Under the pieces are notes generated by a model. It was given only the letters and a program-made list of their open reading frames with translations. It searched no databases and was not told the origin of the DNA. A stretch of DNA of 64,000 nt from Indioceanicola profundi (GTDB lineage: Bacteria; Pseudomonadota; Alphaproteobacteria; Azospirillales; Azospirillaceae). Of this stretch, positions 36,745 to 45,520 are shown piece by piece. The translations under genes and the position numbers were made by a program. Positions within the stretch are counted from its first letter, which is position 1, and every line of letters begins with the position of its first letter. The stretch lies in assembly GCF_003568845.1 (NCBI RefSeq), contig NZ_CP030129.1, positions 232,137-296,136 on the forward strand, read 5' to 3'.

Positions 36745-37068
36745 ATGGCCAATGTTGCACCAATCGGCCTCGTATCCCTGCTGTTGCTGACGGCTTGCGC
36801 GTCCGGAAATGGGCTGCCCCGGGTTGCCGACAGCGGCTGCCCGAGCGGTGAGCGGTATGTCCAGCCGCTCAAGTTCGGCAAGGGCGACCACAAAACCTTC
36901 CGGACCAGGAGCGAGCAGTGCGTTCCGCTGGAGCTCGCCAGCACGTGCCCAAGCGGTGAGCGGCGTCTCATGTCGCGCGTGCTGGGCAAGGGCAACCATG
37001 TTCCGCTGCAAGCCCTAGCCGATCGGTGCGCAGCACCTGAAGAGCAGAGCTCCAGAAACCATCAATGA
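36745..37068 (+). CDS. Small lipoprotein with two CPSGER repeats
   Basis: 107 aa, AGGAGG six bases upstream. Lipobox LTAC directs lipidation at Cys18. The mature part has two copies of a short module: SGCPSGERYVQPLKFGKGDHK and STCPSGERRLMSRVLGKGNHV, each with a nearby Cys, suggesting two small disulfide loops. A one-module relative is at 37603-37821. Follows czcA after nine bases. Function unknown; probably an envelope accessory of the pump. Confidence 0.7.
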   Translation: MANVAPIGLVSLLLLTACASGNGLPRVADSGCPSGERYVQPLKFGKGDHKTFRTRSEQCVPLELASTCPSGERRLMSRVLGKGNHVPLQALADRCAAPEEQSSRNHQ

Positions 37069-37123
37069 CCAATCAGCCGGGCGGCCATGTACCGCCCGGC
37101 TCTCAACCCGACAGGAGATACCG

Positions 37124-37531
37124 ATGTTGAAGCAGTTGATGATCGCCGCCAGTCTCCTCCTTCTGCCCGTGGCGGCCAGCGCCCAGGACGGGCATGGCCA
37201 TTCCCATGGCGAAGGGGCAAATGGCCCGCACGGCGGCGTCGTCCAGGACCTCGCTGGGTACGAAGCCGAACTGGTGCCAGGTGACGGAACCGTCACCTTG
37301 TATCTGGTCGATCATGCGACCGAGGCTCTGGTCCCCACCGAAGGCATGATGGCCAGCGTTCTCTTCACCCAAGGATCGGTACGCAAAGGGACGGTCGTCC
37401 TCCAGCCCGTCGGGGACAGGTTGGAAGGCAAGGGCGAGGTGCCCGAGGGCGCCGACGCAGTGGTCAGCCTGCGGGGCAAGGACGGCAAATCCTCCCAGGC
37501 GCGCTTCGAGCTCGGCGGCCACGCGCACTGA
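37124..37531 (+). CDS. Periplasmic His-rich metal-binding protein
   Basis: 135 aa. Signal peptide ends LLLPVAASAQDG; the mature N-terminus is DGHGHSHGEGANGPHGGVV, then a beta-rich domain (YEAELVPGDGTVTLYLVDHATEALVPTEGM...) of the kind found in small proteins of cus/czc clusters, ending GGHAH. Likely a soluble Zn/Cd/Cu buffer for the RND system; metal choice is inferred only from context. Confidence 0.75.
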   Translation: MLKQLMIAASLLLLPVAASAQDGHGHSHGEGANGPHGGVVQDLAGYEAELVPGDGTVTLYLVDHATEALVPTEGMMASVLFTQGSVRKGTVVLQPVGDRLEGKGEVPEGADAVVSLRGKDGKSSQARFELGGHAH

Positions 37532-37602
37532 GCCTGCTGCCGGAGGCCGGTGGTGCAAGCCACCGGTCTCCCTTGGCCCACACTGCTGAACAGGAGGTCG
37601 GG

Positions 37603-37821
37603 ATGCGAGACGTCGCCATAGTCAACCTCATGTCCATGCTGCTGCTGTCGGCCTGCTCCACCGCCGACACGCTGCCGAGGGCGGCTGACAGCAGCTGCCC
37701 CAGCGGCGAGCGGTATGTCCGGCCGCATCTCTCCGGCACCGGCATCGGCGGCTCCCCCCTCAGCATCGGCCGGGATCTTTGCGAGCCGCCACAAGCGCGA
37801 ACATCTCGAGACCAACATTGA
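37603..37821 (+). CDS. Small lipoprotein with one CPSGER module
   Basis: 72 aa, ATG at 37603 preceded by CAGGAGGTCG. Lipobox LSAC; mature part DTLPRAADSSCPSGERYVRPHLSG...CEPPQ. The segment LPR.ADS.CPSGERYV matches the lipoprotein at 36745-37068 closely, so the two are paralogues flanking the His-rich protein. Confidence 0.65.
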   Translation: MRDVAIVNLMSMLLLSACSTADTLPRAADSSCPSGERYVRPHLSGTGIGGSPLSIGRDLCEPPQARTSRDQH

Positions 37822-37869
37822 CTGATTCCGGCGGCGCGCGTCATTGCCGCCCGTCCGAGGAACCGAGCA

Positions 37870-38082
37870 GTGGGACGGCGTAATCGCCCCTCACGCGCAG
37901 AGGCCCGTCGCGGCCATCAGGTCCGGAGAGGCCAGATCGCGAGAACCACCGCGATCGAAAAGGCTGTTCAACGCCGAACACGCATGGGACGGCGACCAGG
38001 AAGTCGAGCGGACATCATCAAGGTGCTGCTCGCAATCGGCTCCGCCCTGGTGCTTGGCCTGTTGGTGCTGTCCCTGAAGTGA
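37870..38082 (+). CDS. Possible small basic membrane protein
   Basis: 70 codons from a GTG with GAGGAA upstream: strongly basic N-terminus, then one C-terminal helix (IIKVLLAIGSALVLGLLVLSLK). An ATG at 37984 would give only 32 aa containing the helix. Not recognised; it may be a tail-anchored peptide between the lipoproteins and czcD, or a chance frame. Confidence 0.4.
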   Translation: MGRRNRPSRAEARRGHQVRRGQIARTTAIEKAVQRRTRMGRRPGSRADIIKVLLAIGSALVLGLLVLSLK

Positions 38083-38136
38083 AAGCGAACGCTTGGCATG
38101 CCGGATCAAGCCCGGGCGAACCAGAAAGGACCAGAT

Positions 38137-39054
38137 ATGGGCCACGATCATCACCATCATGGCGCCGAAGACATGAGCACGAAACGGCTGACCATCGCCG
38201 TCGTCATCAACGTGCTTCTCACGGTGGCCCAGGTCATCGGCGGGATCATCTCCGGCAGCCTCGCCCTCGTGGCGGACGCGCTCCATAACCTCAGTGACGC
38301 GGCGTCGCTCGGCATCGCGCTGTTCGCCCGCCGGATCTCACGCCGCCATTCCGACGAGCGACGCACCTTCGGCTATGCGCGGGCCGAGGTGATCGGGGCC
38401 CTGGTGAATCTCACCACCCTCATCATCGTGGGTCTCTATCTGGTCGCCGAGGCCGTGGGCCGGGTCTTCGGCGAGCACGAGCCGGGAGGCTGGATCATCG
38501 TCATCGTTGCCGGTATCGCCCTGGTCATCGACATCGCGACCGCCCTGCTGACCCTGTCGGTTTCAAAGGGCAACATGAACATCAAGGCCGCCTTCATCCA
38601 TAACCTCTCGGATGCGGGCGCCTCGGTTGGCGTCATCATCGCCGGTACGCTCATCATCCTGTACCAATGGTACTGGGTGGACCTCGCTGTCACCCTCGTG
38701 ATTTCGGGCTACGTGCTCTGGCAGGGCTTCATCATGTTGCCGGGCGCCATCCGCATCCTTATGGAAAGCGCGCCCGAGAACTTCGACTTCGATGGGATGG
38801 TGGCCGCAATGCGGTCGGTCGAGGGTGTGGCGGATGTCCACCACGTCCATGTCTGGCAAATCGGCGAGCATGACACGGCCCTGGAGGCGCACATCGTTGT
38901 GAAGGGGCGCGACCCCGAGGTTGGTGAGGTCATCAAGCGGTCCTTGCGCGCGTGCCTCGCGGAGCGGTTCCACATCGGCCACGCGACGCTCGAATTGGAG
39001 TTCGGCGAGCAGGCGGCCCACTGCGGCGGCATGGACCTCGTGCCCCGTCACTGA
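38137..39054 (+). CDS. czcD: Cation diffusion facilitator
   Basis: 305 aa exporter with a His-rich start (MGHDHHHHGAED) at ATG 38137, preceded by AAAGGA. Six helices; Zn-site motifs ADALHNLSDAASLG in helix II and FIHNLSDAGASVGVI in helix V (HxxxD pairs), and a C-terminal cytoplasmic dimer domain with DVHHVHVWQIGEHDTALEAHIVV. Full-length and typical of CzcD/ZitB, exchanging Zn/Cd/Co for H+. It complements czcCBA by moving metal from cytoplasm to periplasm. Confidence 0.93.
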   Translation: MGHDHHHHGAEDMSTKRLTIAVVINVLLTVAQVIGGIISGSLALVADALHNLSDAASLGIALFARRISRRHSDERRTFGYARAEVIGALVNLTTLIIVGLYLVAEAVGRVFGEHEPGGWIIVIVAGIALVIDIATALLTLSVSKGNMNIKAAFIHNLSDAGASVGVIIAGTLIILYQWYWVDLAVTLVISGYVLWQGFIMLPGAIRILMESAPENFDFDGMVAAMRSVEGVADVHHVHVWQIGEHDTALEAHIVVKGRDPEVGEVIKRSLRACLAERFHIGHATLELEFGEQAAHCGGMDLVPRH

Positions 39055-39085
39055 GCCGCAGAGCATCGAGCCATCATGGCGGACC

Positions 39086-39817
39086 TCACGCCTCGAAGTA
39101 CGAGGCCACCAGCGTGAACAACCCGAAGCCTCCCACCAGGGCCATTGCCGACCAGCGCGTGTCGGCGAATGCTTCGTGGGCTTCGGTGATCATATCCTCG
39201 ATTGCGGCCACAAGCAGAAGCCCAGCGACAAAGGCCAGGGCGGCCAGCTGCATGCTCTCACCGGCCCCGCGCAGCAGCCAATAGCCGACGGCCGCTCCGA
39301 ACAGGCAGGGCAGCGCGAAGGAGGCGGAGAGCAGGATGCGCCTGCCACGCGGCAGGCCCTTGTCCTTGAAGTTCGCGATGGTGGCAAAGCCTTCCGGAAG
39401 GTCGGCGAGGACCTGCCCGACGGCCAGGATGATGGCGAGGCTGAACGACACGGCCGAGCCGACCCCCAGCATCAGCCCGTCGCTGAACAGGTCGACGGAT
39501 ACGGCCGCGTAGATCATCCAGGGTCCGGAGCCGGTGTCTCCCCCATAGCGGTCGACGAGGGCATCCACACCGGCCTCCAGCACCAGCGAGAACAGACCGC
39601 CCAGCAGCAGGGCGCCGACCACCAGCCAGGCGACCGCTCCCCCCAGAGCCTCCGGCATCAACTCAATCGCCACGACGGCGATGACGATCCCGGCAGCCAC
39701 GTGCAAAGCGAGGCTGAGCGTGCGCCTGGATGTCCGCACGAACTCGGCGATCAGGCCACCCCCGAAGTTGCCGACAGCGGGCATCAAGGCCAGGGCGAGG
39801 ACTTGAAGGAATTCCAT
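39086..39817 (-). CDS. ZIP-family metal transporter
   Basis: 243 aa, eight predicted helices. Binuclear site motifs in HVAAGIVIAVVAIELMPEAL (helix III), SVDLFSDGLMLG (IV) and LADLPEGFATIANFKDKG (V), plus EDMITEAHE near the end. ZIP proteins usually import Zn or Fe; subfamily GufA-like members are found near metal efflux genes and may balance export. It converges on czcD with 31 bases between stops. Confidence 0.88.
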   Translation of the reverse strand: MEFLQVLALALMPAVGNFGGGLIAEFVRTSRRTLSLALHVAAGIVIAVVAIELMPEALGGAVAWLVVGALLLGGLFSLVLEAGVDALVDRYGGDTGSGPWMIYAAVSVDLFSDGLMLGVGSAVSFSLAIILAVGQVLADLPEGFATIANFKDKGLPRGRRILLSASFALPCLFGAAVGYWLLRGAGESMQLAALAFVAGLLLVAAIEDMITEAHEAFADTRWSAMALVGGFGLFTLVASYFEA

Positions 39818-39862
39818 CCGGGCGCTCTCATGTTCTTCTTGGTTCTGGGAACGTGCCCAGAC

Positions 39863-40246
39863 CTACTGGCCCTCGGCATGGCGCTCGATTTCGTCCTTGG
39901 TGAGTCCCTCGGCGAGGATTTTCCCCTCGGCAGGCAGGAGGCGCACCGTCTTGAAATCAATGGCGACGACCTCGTCGCCGATGCCCCAGACGCCTCCGCG
40001 GCTGATGACCAGCCGCTTCACCTGGCCCGTCGTGGTGATGATGATATCAGCGACTTGGCCCAGGCTGTCGCCTGCCGCGTCAATGACCGGCTTGCCCATG
40101 AGATCTGACGCACTGATCTCGGCCTCCTCAGTCGGAACAACGGGGGTGCCGGGCGCATCCGTGCTGCCCTGGCTCAGGGCCGGGGCAGCAGAGCCAAGGG
40201 CGAGTACAAGTCCAAGTGCGGGCAGTCGGCCCGAAAACCCCTCCAT
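39863..40246 (-). CDS. Secreted PRC-barrel domain protein
   Basis: 127 aa with signal peptide (ends GSAAPALSQG) and a PRC-barrel (ISASDLMGKPVIDAAGDSLGQVADIIITTTGQVKRLVISRGGVWGIGDEVVAIDFKTV). PRC-barrels are small adaptor folds; exported ones are common in alphaproteobacterial stress loci. ATG at 40246 has GGAGAG upstream; a GTG four codons earlier is also possible. Divergent from the exchanger at 40358. Confidence 0.82.
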   Translation of the reverse strand: MEGFSGRLPALGLVLALGSAAPALSQGSTDAPGTPVVPTEEAEISASDLMGKPVIDAAGDSLGQVADIIITTTGQVKRLVISRGGVWGIGDEVVAIDFKTVRLLPAEGKILAEGLTKDEIERHAEGQ

Positions 40247-40357
40247 GTAGCTCTCCACATTTTCAGAGTTGCCAACAGCGCGGTCCTCCTCCTGTCACGA
40301 TGTTGATGAGCTTTCTGGTTTCTGCCTGTTCCTGCCCAGGATGAAGGGAGAGAGGCC

Positions 40358-41356
40358 ATGGGGTGGGCGATCTGGGTCCCGGTGTTGCTGGCAGCTGTCT
40401 GGGCTGCGCATTGGGGGGCGGAGCATCTGTCCAATCCCCTGAAGAAACTGCGTAAGCAGTGGGGCTTCTCCGTTGCCGCCGGAGGATCCTTCATCGGCTT
40501 GGCGGCTGCGGCGCCAGAGATCGGCATCAACACGGTCAGCGCGATGCGGGGCGTCGCCGATATCGGGCTCGGCGTGATGCTGGGCTCCAACATCATCGCC
40601 ATCCCGCTGATGGTGATCGTGGCCTACATTGCCACGCGGTCGCGTGACGTGGGCGGTGAAAAGGGGCATGAGCAGCATCTGCGCGAGCACCTGCTGGCCG
40701 TGGACCGGAGTGCCGTGACCGTCCAGGCCATTCCCTACCTGGTGATCCTGCTCATTGTGGCGATTCTGACCCTACCGGTCCCCGGACGCGGGCTCCAGCC
40801 CATCGACGGCTGGATCATGCTGCTGGTCTACCTGGCCTACCTCGCCCAGGCGCTGCTGCGCGGGCGCGAGAAGGGCAAGAAGGTGCAGTGGAAGCGTCGG
40901 GAGGTGGGCCTTGCCGCCGCCGGGATCGGCGCCCTTGTCGTGGGCGCCTTTTTTACAGTGCTGGCGACCGAGAACATCGTGCGTGGTCTGGGACTATCGC
41001 CTGTGGTGGGCGGTCTCTTCATTACCGCCCCGATCGCGGCCTTGCCGGAGGTGTTTGCGACCTGGTCGGTGGCCAAGAGCGGCCAGATCACCTCGGCAGT
41101 GACCAGCGTTATCGGCGACCATGCCGTGACCATGACAGTCGCCTTCCTGCCGTTGGCTCTGGTGACATTGCCGATCCAGGACCTCCAGCTTTACAAGGTG
41201 AACCTGGTGTTCGTTGCCCTGGTGCCACTTCTCTATGCTGTCTTCATCCACTTCGGCGGCAGCCAGCATGGGTTCCGGCAGTGGCAGGTCGTCGCCCTCG
41301 TGGCAGTCGGCCTGCTCTGGATTGCGACCGTCGTCTTCTGGGTGCGGCCCGCGTAA
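40358..41356 (+). CDS. CaCA-family cation exchanger (copy 2)
   Basis: 332 aa paralogue of the protein at 17788-18825: the first 90 residues agree at roughly two positions in three by eye (AHWGAEHLSNPLKKLRKQWGFSVAAGG...). Both alpha-repeat motifs are intact (GLAAAAPEIGINTVSAMRGVADIGLG and GGLFITAPIAALPEVFATWSVAKSGQ). It is a stand-alone gene here with AGGGAGAG upstream. Confidence 0.85.
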   Translation: MGWAIWVPVLLAAVWAAHWGAEHLSNPLKKLRKQWGFSVAAGGSFIGLAAAAPEIGINTVSAMRGVADIGLGVMLGSNIIAIPLMVIVAYIATRSRDVGGEKGHEQHLREHLLAVDRSAVTVQAIPYLVILLIVAILTLPVPGRGLQPIDGWIMLLVYLAYLAQALLRGREKGKKVQWKRREVGLAAAGIGALVVGAFFTVLATENIVRGLGLSPVVGGLFITAPIAALPEVFATWSVAKSGQITSAVTSVIGDHAVTMTVAFLPLALVTLPIQDLQLYKVNLVFVALVPLLYAVFIHFGGSQHGFRQWQVVALVAVGLLWIATVVFWVRPA

Positions 41357-41377
41357 GGCGATGATTGCTGCTAGTCA

Positions 41378-41580
41378 GAACTACGGCCCATGAAGGCAAA
41401 ATCCTCCACATGACGAACAACCGTCCCGAACTGCTCGACCCGCCACTTATCCGGTCCGGCCGCATCAACCTGCGCATTGGGCTTGGTTTGGCGAATGCCG
41501 ATTTGGTTGCCCGCAAGGTTCTCGCCGTCCGCGTTGACCCAGATGTCCTGCTCGACCGCTGCATTGCAGCTATGGGTCAG
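41378..41580 (+). pseudogene. AAA-ATPase (BCS1/FtsH-like) fragment
   Basis: About 67 codons: AHEGKILHMTNNRPELLDPPLIRSGRINLRIGLGLANADLVARKVLAV. The sensor-1 Asn pair and the arginine-containing LLDP.LIR.GR element identify an AAA module. There is no start region, and the frame ends inside the 3' end of tniQ, so the tni module lies across it. The parent gene is not in the window. Confidence 0.7.
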
Positions 41581-42760
41581 AAAGCAGGTTCTCTGATTTT
41601 ACGAATGCAGCTGTGCCGCCGGCTGCCCGGAACGCCTCATAGATCTTCCGGAAATCTGGTGATGCGTGGCTCAACTGCTCCCGGCACCATGCCGTCAAAG
41701 CTGCAGGTGCTGCAGGTGGGACAGGCACACTCGGCCGTATGGACAAACTTGGCTGCTTCGGGATGTAGGTCCAGGACAGGCGCCGTTGCGGCAGGGCAGT
41801 TGGTTTCGCAGGTTGGATCAGATCACCGGCCGCGTCCCAGTCCATCTCCAACGATGAGGCCATCACCCGACTGAGATGGTGTCCACAGGAGAGTTCGACC
41901 TCGTGCCGGACACGTGCGCTCAAGTACCGGAATGCCCGGCGGGGCTGTGTGATCCTGTGCGCCCGATACAGAAAGAGCTCAACGACCTCATCGAAACAGG
42001 AATGTCCCACGGGTCGTAGCGCATTGGCGCCGCGCGCCGCTGCCAGTGCCCAGGCCAGCACGATCCGCTGCTCCAGCATGAAGACACCGGGAGCAGCATG
42101 CTGCCGGTCGGCAAATCGGAGGTTCGCCAGACACCGCCAGCAGCGGGCGAGATCAACGCCTACCATGGGATCAAGTGGACGGCTCCGCCTCAGGCGCCAG
42201 GGCGCTACCACGGCGCGGCAGGCATGGCAGTGGTCTTGCAAGACCAGGCCGTGCCGCAGGCACGTTGCTGGAAACGCCAACCGCCAGACCCGGCGGAAAT
42301 AGGCCTCCTCGTCTTCTGTGAGGCAGGCCGGGCAGAAGCTCAGGCCCTGGCCGGCATCATTTAAGGTGCAGGTGTGCAGGATCCAGGTATCAGACCGGCT
42401 CGCTAGTCCAAGGGGAACGCCCACAGCTGTGGGCAATACGCTGGCAGCGCTCGGGTGCAGCCCCATCCCATCGGGCATTACTGCCGCTTGCCACAGCCGC
42501 AATGCCGCGATCCTTTGGCGGTGTCCGTCCGTCGCCTGGGCCATCTCGGACAAGAGGTGGCGGGGGGCCGCCATGTCGAGATACCGCGCCCGTAACGGGC
42601 GTGAAAAGGCAGGCAGGACGTCGCTCGGATCCAGGCCCAGCTTCCAGACAATCCGGGTTGCCCAGCTGCTGAGAAGTTCGTCAGGAGCTGGGGATAGTTG
42701 AACAGGAAGTGCCCGGCTCGGATCAGGCCGGTCGAGAAAGGGATCAAGCCGGCCTGCCAT
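41570..42760 (-). CDS. tniQ: TniQ-family transposition protein
   Basis: 396 aa starting MAGRLDPFLDRPDPSRALPVQLSPAPDELLSSWATRIV; ATG at 42760 is favoured over the open frame back to 42898. The TniQ N-terminal domain ends in a zinc-finger region: FCPACLTEDEEAYFRRVWRLAFPATCLRHGLVLQDHCHAC, followed by CWRCLANL. TniQ proteins help choose the target site for TniA/TniB (TnsB/TnsC-like) machinery. Unlike Tn402/Tn5053, where it follows tniAB, here it is divergent from tniA. Confidence 0.85.
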   Translation of the reverse strand: MAGRLDPFLDRPDPSRALPVQLSPAPDELLSSWATRIVWKLGLDPSDVLPAFSRPLRARYLDMAAPRHLLSEMAQATDGHRQRIAALRLWQAAVMPDGMGLHPSAASVLPTAVGVPLGLASRSDTWILHTCTLNDAGQGLSFCPACLTEDEEAYFRRVWRLAFPATCLRHGLVLQDHCHACRAVVAPWRLRRSRPLDPMVGVDLARCWRCLANLRFADRQHAAPGVFMLEQRIVLAWALAAARGANALRPVGHSCFDEVVELFLYRAHRITQPRRAFRYLSARVRHEVELSCGHHLSRVMASSLEMDWDAAGDLIQPAKPTALPQRRLSWTYIPKQPSLSIRPSVPVPPAAPAALTAWCREQLSHASPDFRKIYEAFRAAGGTAAFVKSENLLSDP

Positions 42761-42854
42761 GGTCACCACCTTCCCGTTTAGCGGCTTGCGCAGCCTACAC
42801 CAATGACTGTACCATCGCCAGGCACTATTGCGAGACTCCTCTGCGAGAAGCCGT

Positions 42855-43296
42855 ATGCACAGCAGGCGGTTCCGGTCGCGTCGCCTCCTGGTTGCCAAGG
42901 CGGAGTTCCTGGCGGGGGGACCTGTCCCGGCCCGTCATCAGCCTTTCCAGCTGCCGCCCGACGATCCGCTTTGGTCCATTGCCCAGGAGCGTCTCGAAGC
43001 CATACGTCCGCTTCTTGCTTTGGGAACTGTCCCGGATGCGGCGGCTGCGGCCAGAGCAGCCGAGTTGGGTAAAAGTGGCCGGACCCTACGTCGCTGGATT
43101 GCCCGTTACCGTAAGGCGGGGTTTGCCGGCTTGCTGCCTGTCTCCAGATCTGACCGGCTGCAACCCAAACGCCTCCATCCAGAGGTCGAGCAGGTGATGC
43201 GACAGCAAATCGTCGAACGCGGGCTTAACCGTCAGAAGCGCATCGCCAGCAAGATTCACGATCACGTCGTACAGGCCTGCTCCAATGCCCGGCTAG
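42855..43296 (+). pseudogene. tniA: tniA transposase, piece 1 of 4 (5' end)
   Basis: N-terminal helix-turn-helix region of a TniA/TnsB/Mu-type DDE transposase: PFQLPPDDPLWSIAQERLEAIRPLLALG, GKSGRTLRRWIARYRKAGFAGLLP, then QQIVERGLNRQKRIASKIHDHVVQ. The coding frame is cut at a CTAG that is duplicated at 46004-46007 around an IS481 element. Removing the insert gives SNARLDTPGIATVRRRLRE, in frame. ATG at 42855 is proposed as start. Confidence 0.85.
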
Positions 43297-43353
43297 ATGT
43301 TTGGTCCCGGGGTTTGATGGTGCATTCTTGTCACGTGAGTGGAAGGAAGCGCT

Positions 43354-43944
43354 ATGGGGCAGGTTCACCACGGGAGCGCCACAACGACAGCGGCGGTCCG
43401 TCGAGCGATACAGCATAGTCAAGAGAGCCTGAGAGCCCTGGCCAAGCGGTATGGCATCAACCCGAAGACGGTTGCGAAGTGGAGGGCCAGGAGCTCGGTC
43501 GCTGATCAGCGCACCGGGCCCACGGCCCCCAGATCCACCATCCTGACGGCCGAGGACGAGGCGATCATCGTCGCCTTCCGGCGTCACACGCTGCTGCCGC
43601 TCGACGACTGCCTCTACGCCCTCCAGGCCACTATTCCGCACCTCACCCGTTCGAGCCTGCATCGCTGCCTCCAGCGACACGGCATCAGCCGGCTGCCCGA
43701 GACCGACGGGGACAAGCCGCAGCGCTCAAGGTTCAAGCGCTACCCGATCGGCTTCTTCCACATCGACATCGCGGAGGTCAGGACCGAGCAGGGCAAGCTC
43801 CACCTCTTCGTTGCCATCGACCGCACGTCCAAGTTCGCCTTTGTCGAGCTGCACGAGAAGGCGACGCGGCGCGTGGCTGGCGACTTCCTCCGCCACCTCG
43901 CGGCAGCCGTTCCCTACAAGATCCACACCGTGCTCACCGACAAC
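43354..43944 (+). pseudogene. IS481 transposase, 5' part
   Basis: 197 codons from ATG 43354 (GGAAGGAAG upstream). HTH segment RRAIQHSQESLRALAKRYGINPKTVAKW and the first DDE parts HIDIAEVRTEQGKLHLFVAIDRTSKFAFVEL. It breaks after LTDN, exactly at a codon boundary; the rest (GTHFTE...) resumes at 45606. The frame listed past 43944 belongs to the inserted element. Confidence 0.88.
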
Positions 43945-44222
43945 GTCCTATGTCAGGAGATTGGCGGGAAGGCGGCACGAAGGATCCCTGTCCGTGAGCT
44001 TGCGCTCGCGGCGTAAGTTCGTCAACGCTCCTATGCCAAGTGGCTTCCACTTATTGTAAGAGTGGCTCTCAGCCATAGCAAACACAGGGTCCAGCAGCGC
44101 AAGGCTGTGGCCCTCACCGTCCTTAAGACGAGATGCCGATCCAAGTGGAAGACCCAATCATTATCTACAGGGTCGCGTATGCGCCCTCACGGCCACTGCC
44201 GGAGAGAGGTTCTTCCACTTGG
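43945..44222 (-). ncRNA. Candidate guide (bridge/seek) RNA region of the IS1111-type element
   Basis: IS110/IS1111 recombinases use an RNA from a noncoding end of the element to choose targets; in IS1111 types it lies 3' of the recombinase, as this interval does. Sequence structure seen: a 12-base perfect inverted pair CCAAGTGGAAGA (44141-44152) and TCTTCCACTTGG (44211-44222) spanning the recombinase stop, and a local hairpin AAGTGG-CTT-CCACTT near 44039-44053 sharing the same AAGTGG core. Boundaries and guide loops cannot be fixed by eye. Confidence 0.45.
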
Positions 44223-45458
44223 CGCCGCCCCCTCAAAAAAGGGGCGGTACTCAGAACCGCGTTTGACGACGGCATGCACCACACGCGCCATCTTGGCGGT
44301 AATCGCTGTCTGGGCCTTGCGCCTCAGGTCCGGGTTATCGGGATCACGGGCGATGTAGCGCCGGAACTTCTCGCGAAATCCATTCTCTTTCTGACGGATC
44401 GCAACCTGCCCTGCCAGCCACAAGGCCCGGCGCAGACGGGCATTGCCAAACTTGGACAGCTTGGTTTGGCCGCGGAACTGGCCGGACTGGTAGGTGGCGA
44501 GGTCCAGGCCGCAGAACTTCAGAAACTGCCGGTGATGCCGGAACCGGCGCAGGTCACCGGCCTCGGCCAGGATGGTCAGGGCGATAATCGGGCCCACGCC
44601 GGGAACGTTGCGCAGCAGCTTGTAATCGTCATGCTCCTTCAGCAGCTCGTCCGCCATTTCCTCGATTGCGTCACGCTGTCGGATGAGGCTGCGCATCTCG
44701 GCCAGCACGATCCGGAACATGGTCAGAGCCGGGCTGTCCAGAGGGATCGGCAGCGCAATCGACTCCCCAGCAGTCTCATAGATGTCGGCCAGCAACTGCG
44801 CCTTGGCCACCTTACGGCCAACAAGGTCCCAGGCAGTTGCGAGAAACGCCTCCTTGGACAGGGCCGTGATGCTGGCCGGTGTCGGGAACCGCTCCAGGAA
44901 GGCAAAGAACCAGTCACTGCGGCTGTTCTGACGGAAGCGCTCAATCTCTGGAAAATAGAGCGGTAGGTGGTGGGTCAGGATGCGATGCAGAAGTTCACTC
45001 TTGGCCTTGGACACCGCCTCATGGGTCTTTGAGAGCTCCTGGAGGTCGTTGAAGCCGTGGGCGAGCGGGTCATGATAACGCTGGACAAGCCCGGTTTTCA
45101 GCATGTGCAGAATAACCTGGGCGTCCTTGGGATCGTTCTTGTTCCAGCCATTGTGGACAGCCTCGCGCGTTCGGGCGAGGGCGACTGAGGATACCAGCTG
45201 AACCCTGAACCCGGCCTGGAGCAGTCGCCAGGCGAGCGGGCGATGATAATTGCCGGTCGCCTCGAAGGCGACGACAACAAGACGATCCAAGCTGGTCAGA
45301 GCTTCCACTAGCCGGTCGTGGTCAGCACGGGTGTTTGCGATCGACAGCCGGCGCCGCCGTGATTGGCCCGGCAGGTCGATCAAGACCTCATTGCGCAGCT
45401 TGGCGATGTCGATGGCTACCAAGGCAGCGCCTTCAGGGATAGGCTCGATCCTGGTCAT
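44187..45458 (-). CDS. IS110-family (DEDD) recombinase
   Basis: 423 aa. RuvC-like DEDD N-domain: AALVAIDIAKLRNEV, VVAFEATGNYHRPLAWRL and NKNDPKDAQVILHML supply the acidic residues. C-terminal Transposase_20 domain: LLRNVPGVGPIIALTILAEAGDLRRF, then FCGLDLATYQSGQFRGQTKLSKFGNARLRRAL, including the family serine in KLSKFGN. Intact frame, so probably functional. Confidence 0.92.
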   Translation of the reverse strand: MTRIEPIPEGAALVAIDIAKLRNEVLIDLPGQSRRRRLSIANTRADHDRLVEALTSLDRLVVVAFEATGNYHRPLAWRLLQAGFRVQLVSSVALARTREAVHNGWNKNDPKDAQVILHMLKTGLVQRYHDPLAHGFNDLQELSKTHEAVSKAKSELLHRILTHHLPLYFPEIERFRQNSRSDWFFAFLERFPTPASITALSKEAFLATAWDLVGRKVAKAQLLADIYETAGESIALPIPLDSPALTMFRIVLAEMRSLIRQRDAIEEMADELLKEHDDYKLLRNVPGVGPIIALTILAEAGDLRRFRHHRQFLKFCGLDLATYQSGQFRGQTKLSKFGNARLRRALWLAGQVAIRQKENGFREKFRRYIARDPDNPDLRRKAQTAITAKMARVVHAVVKRGSEYRPFFEGAAPSGRTSLRQWP

Positions 45459-45520
45459 GGCTGGTCTCTCCGGAATGAGGGCTGGACACCATCACTCTAG
45501 GAGATCCAAAGGCCGGCCAT

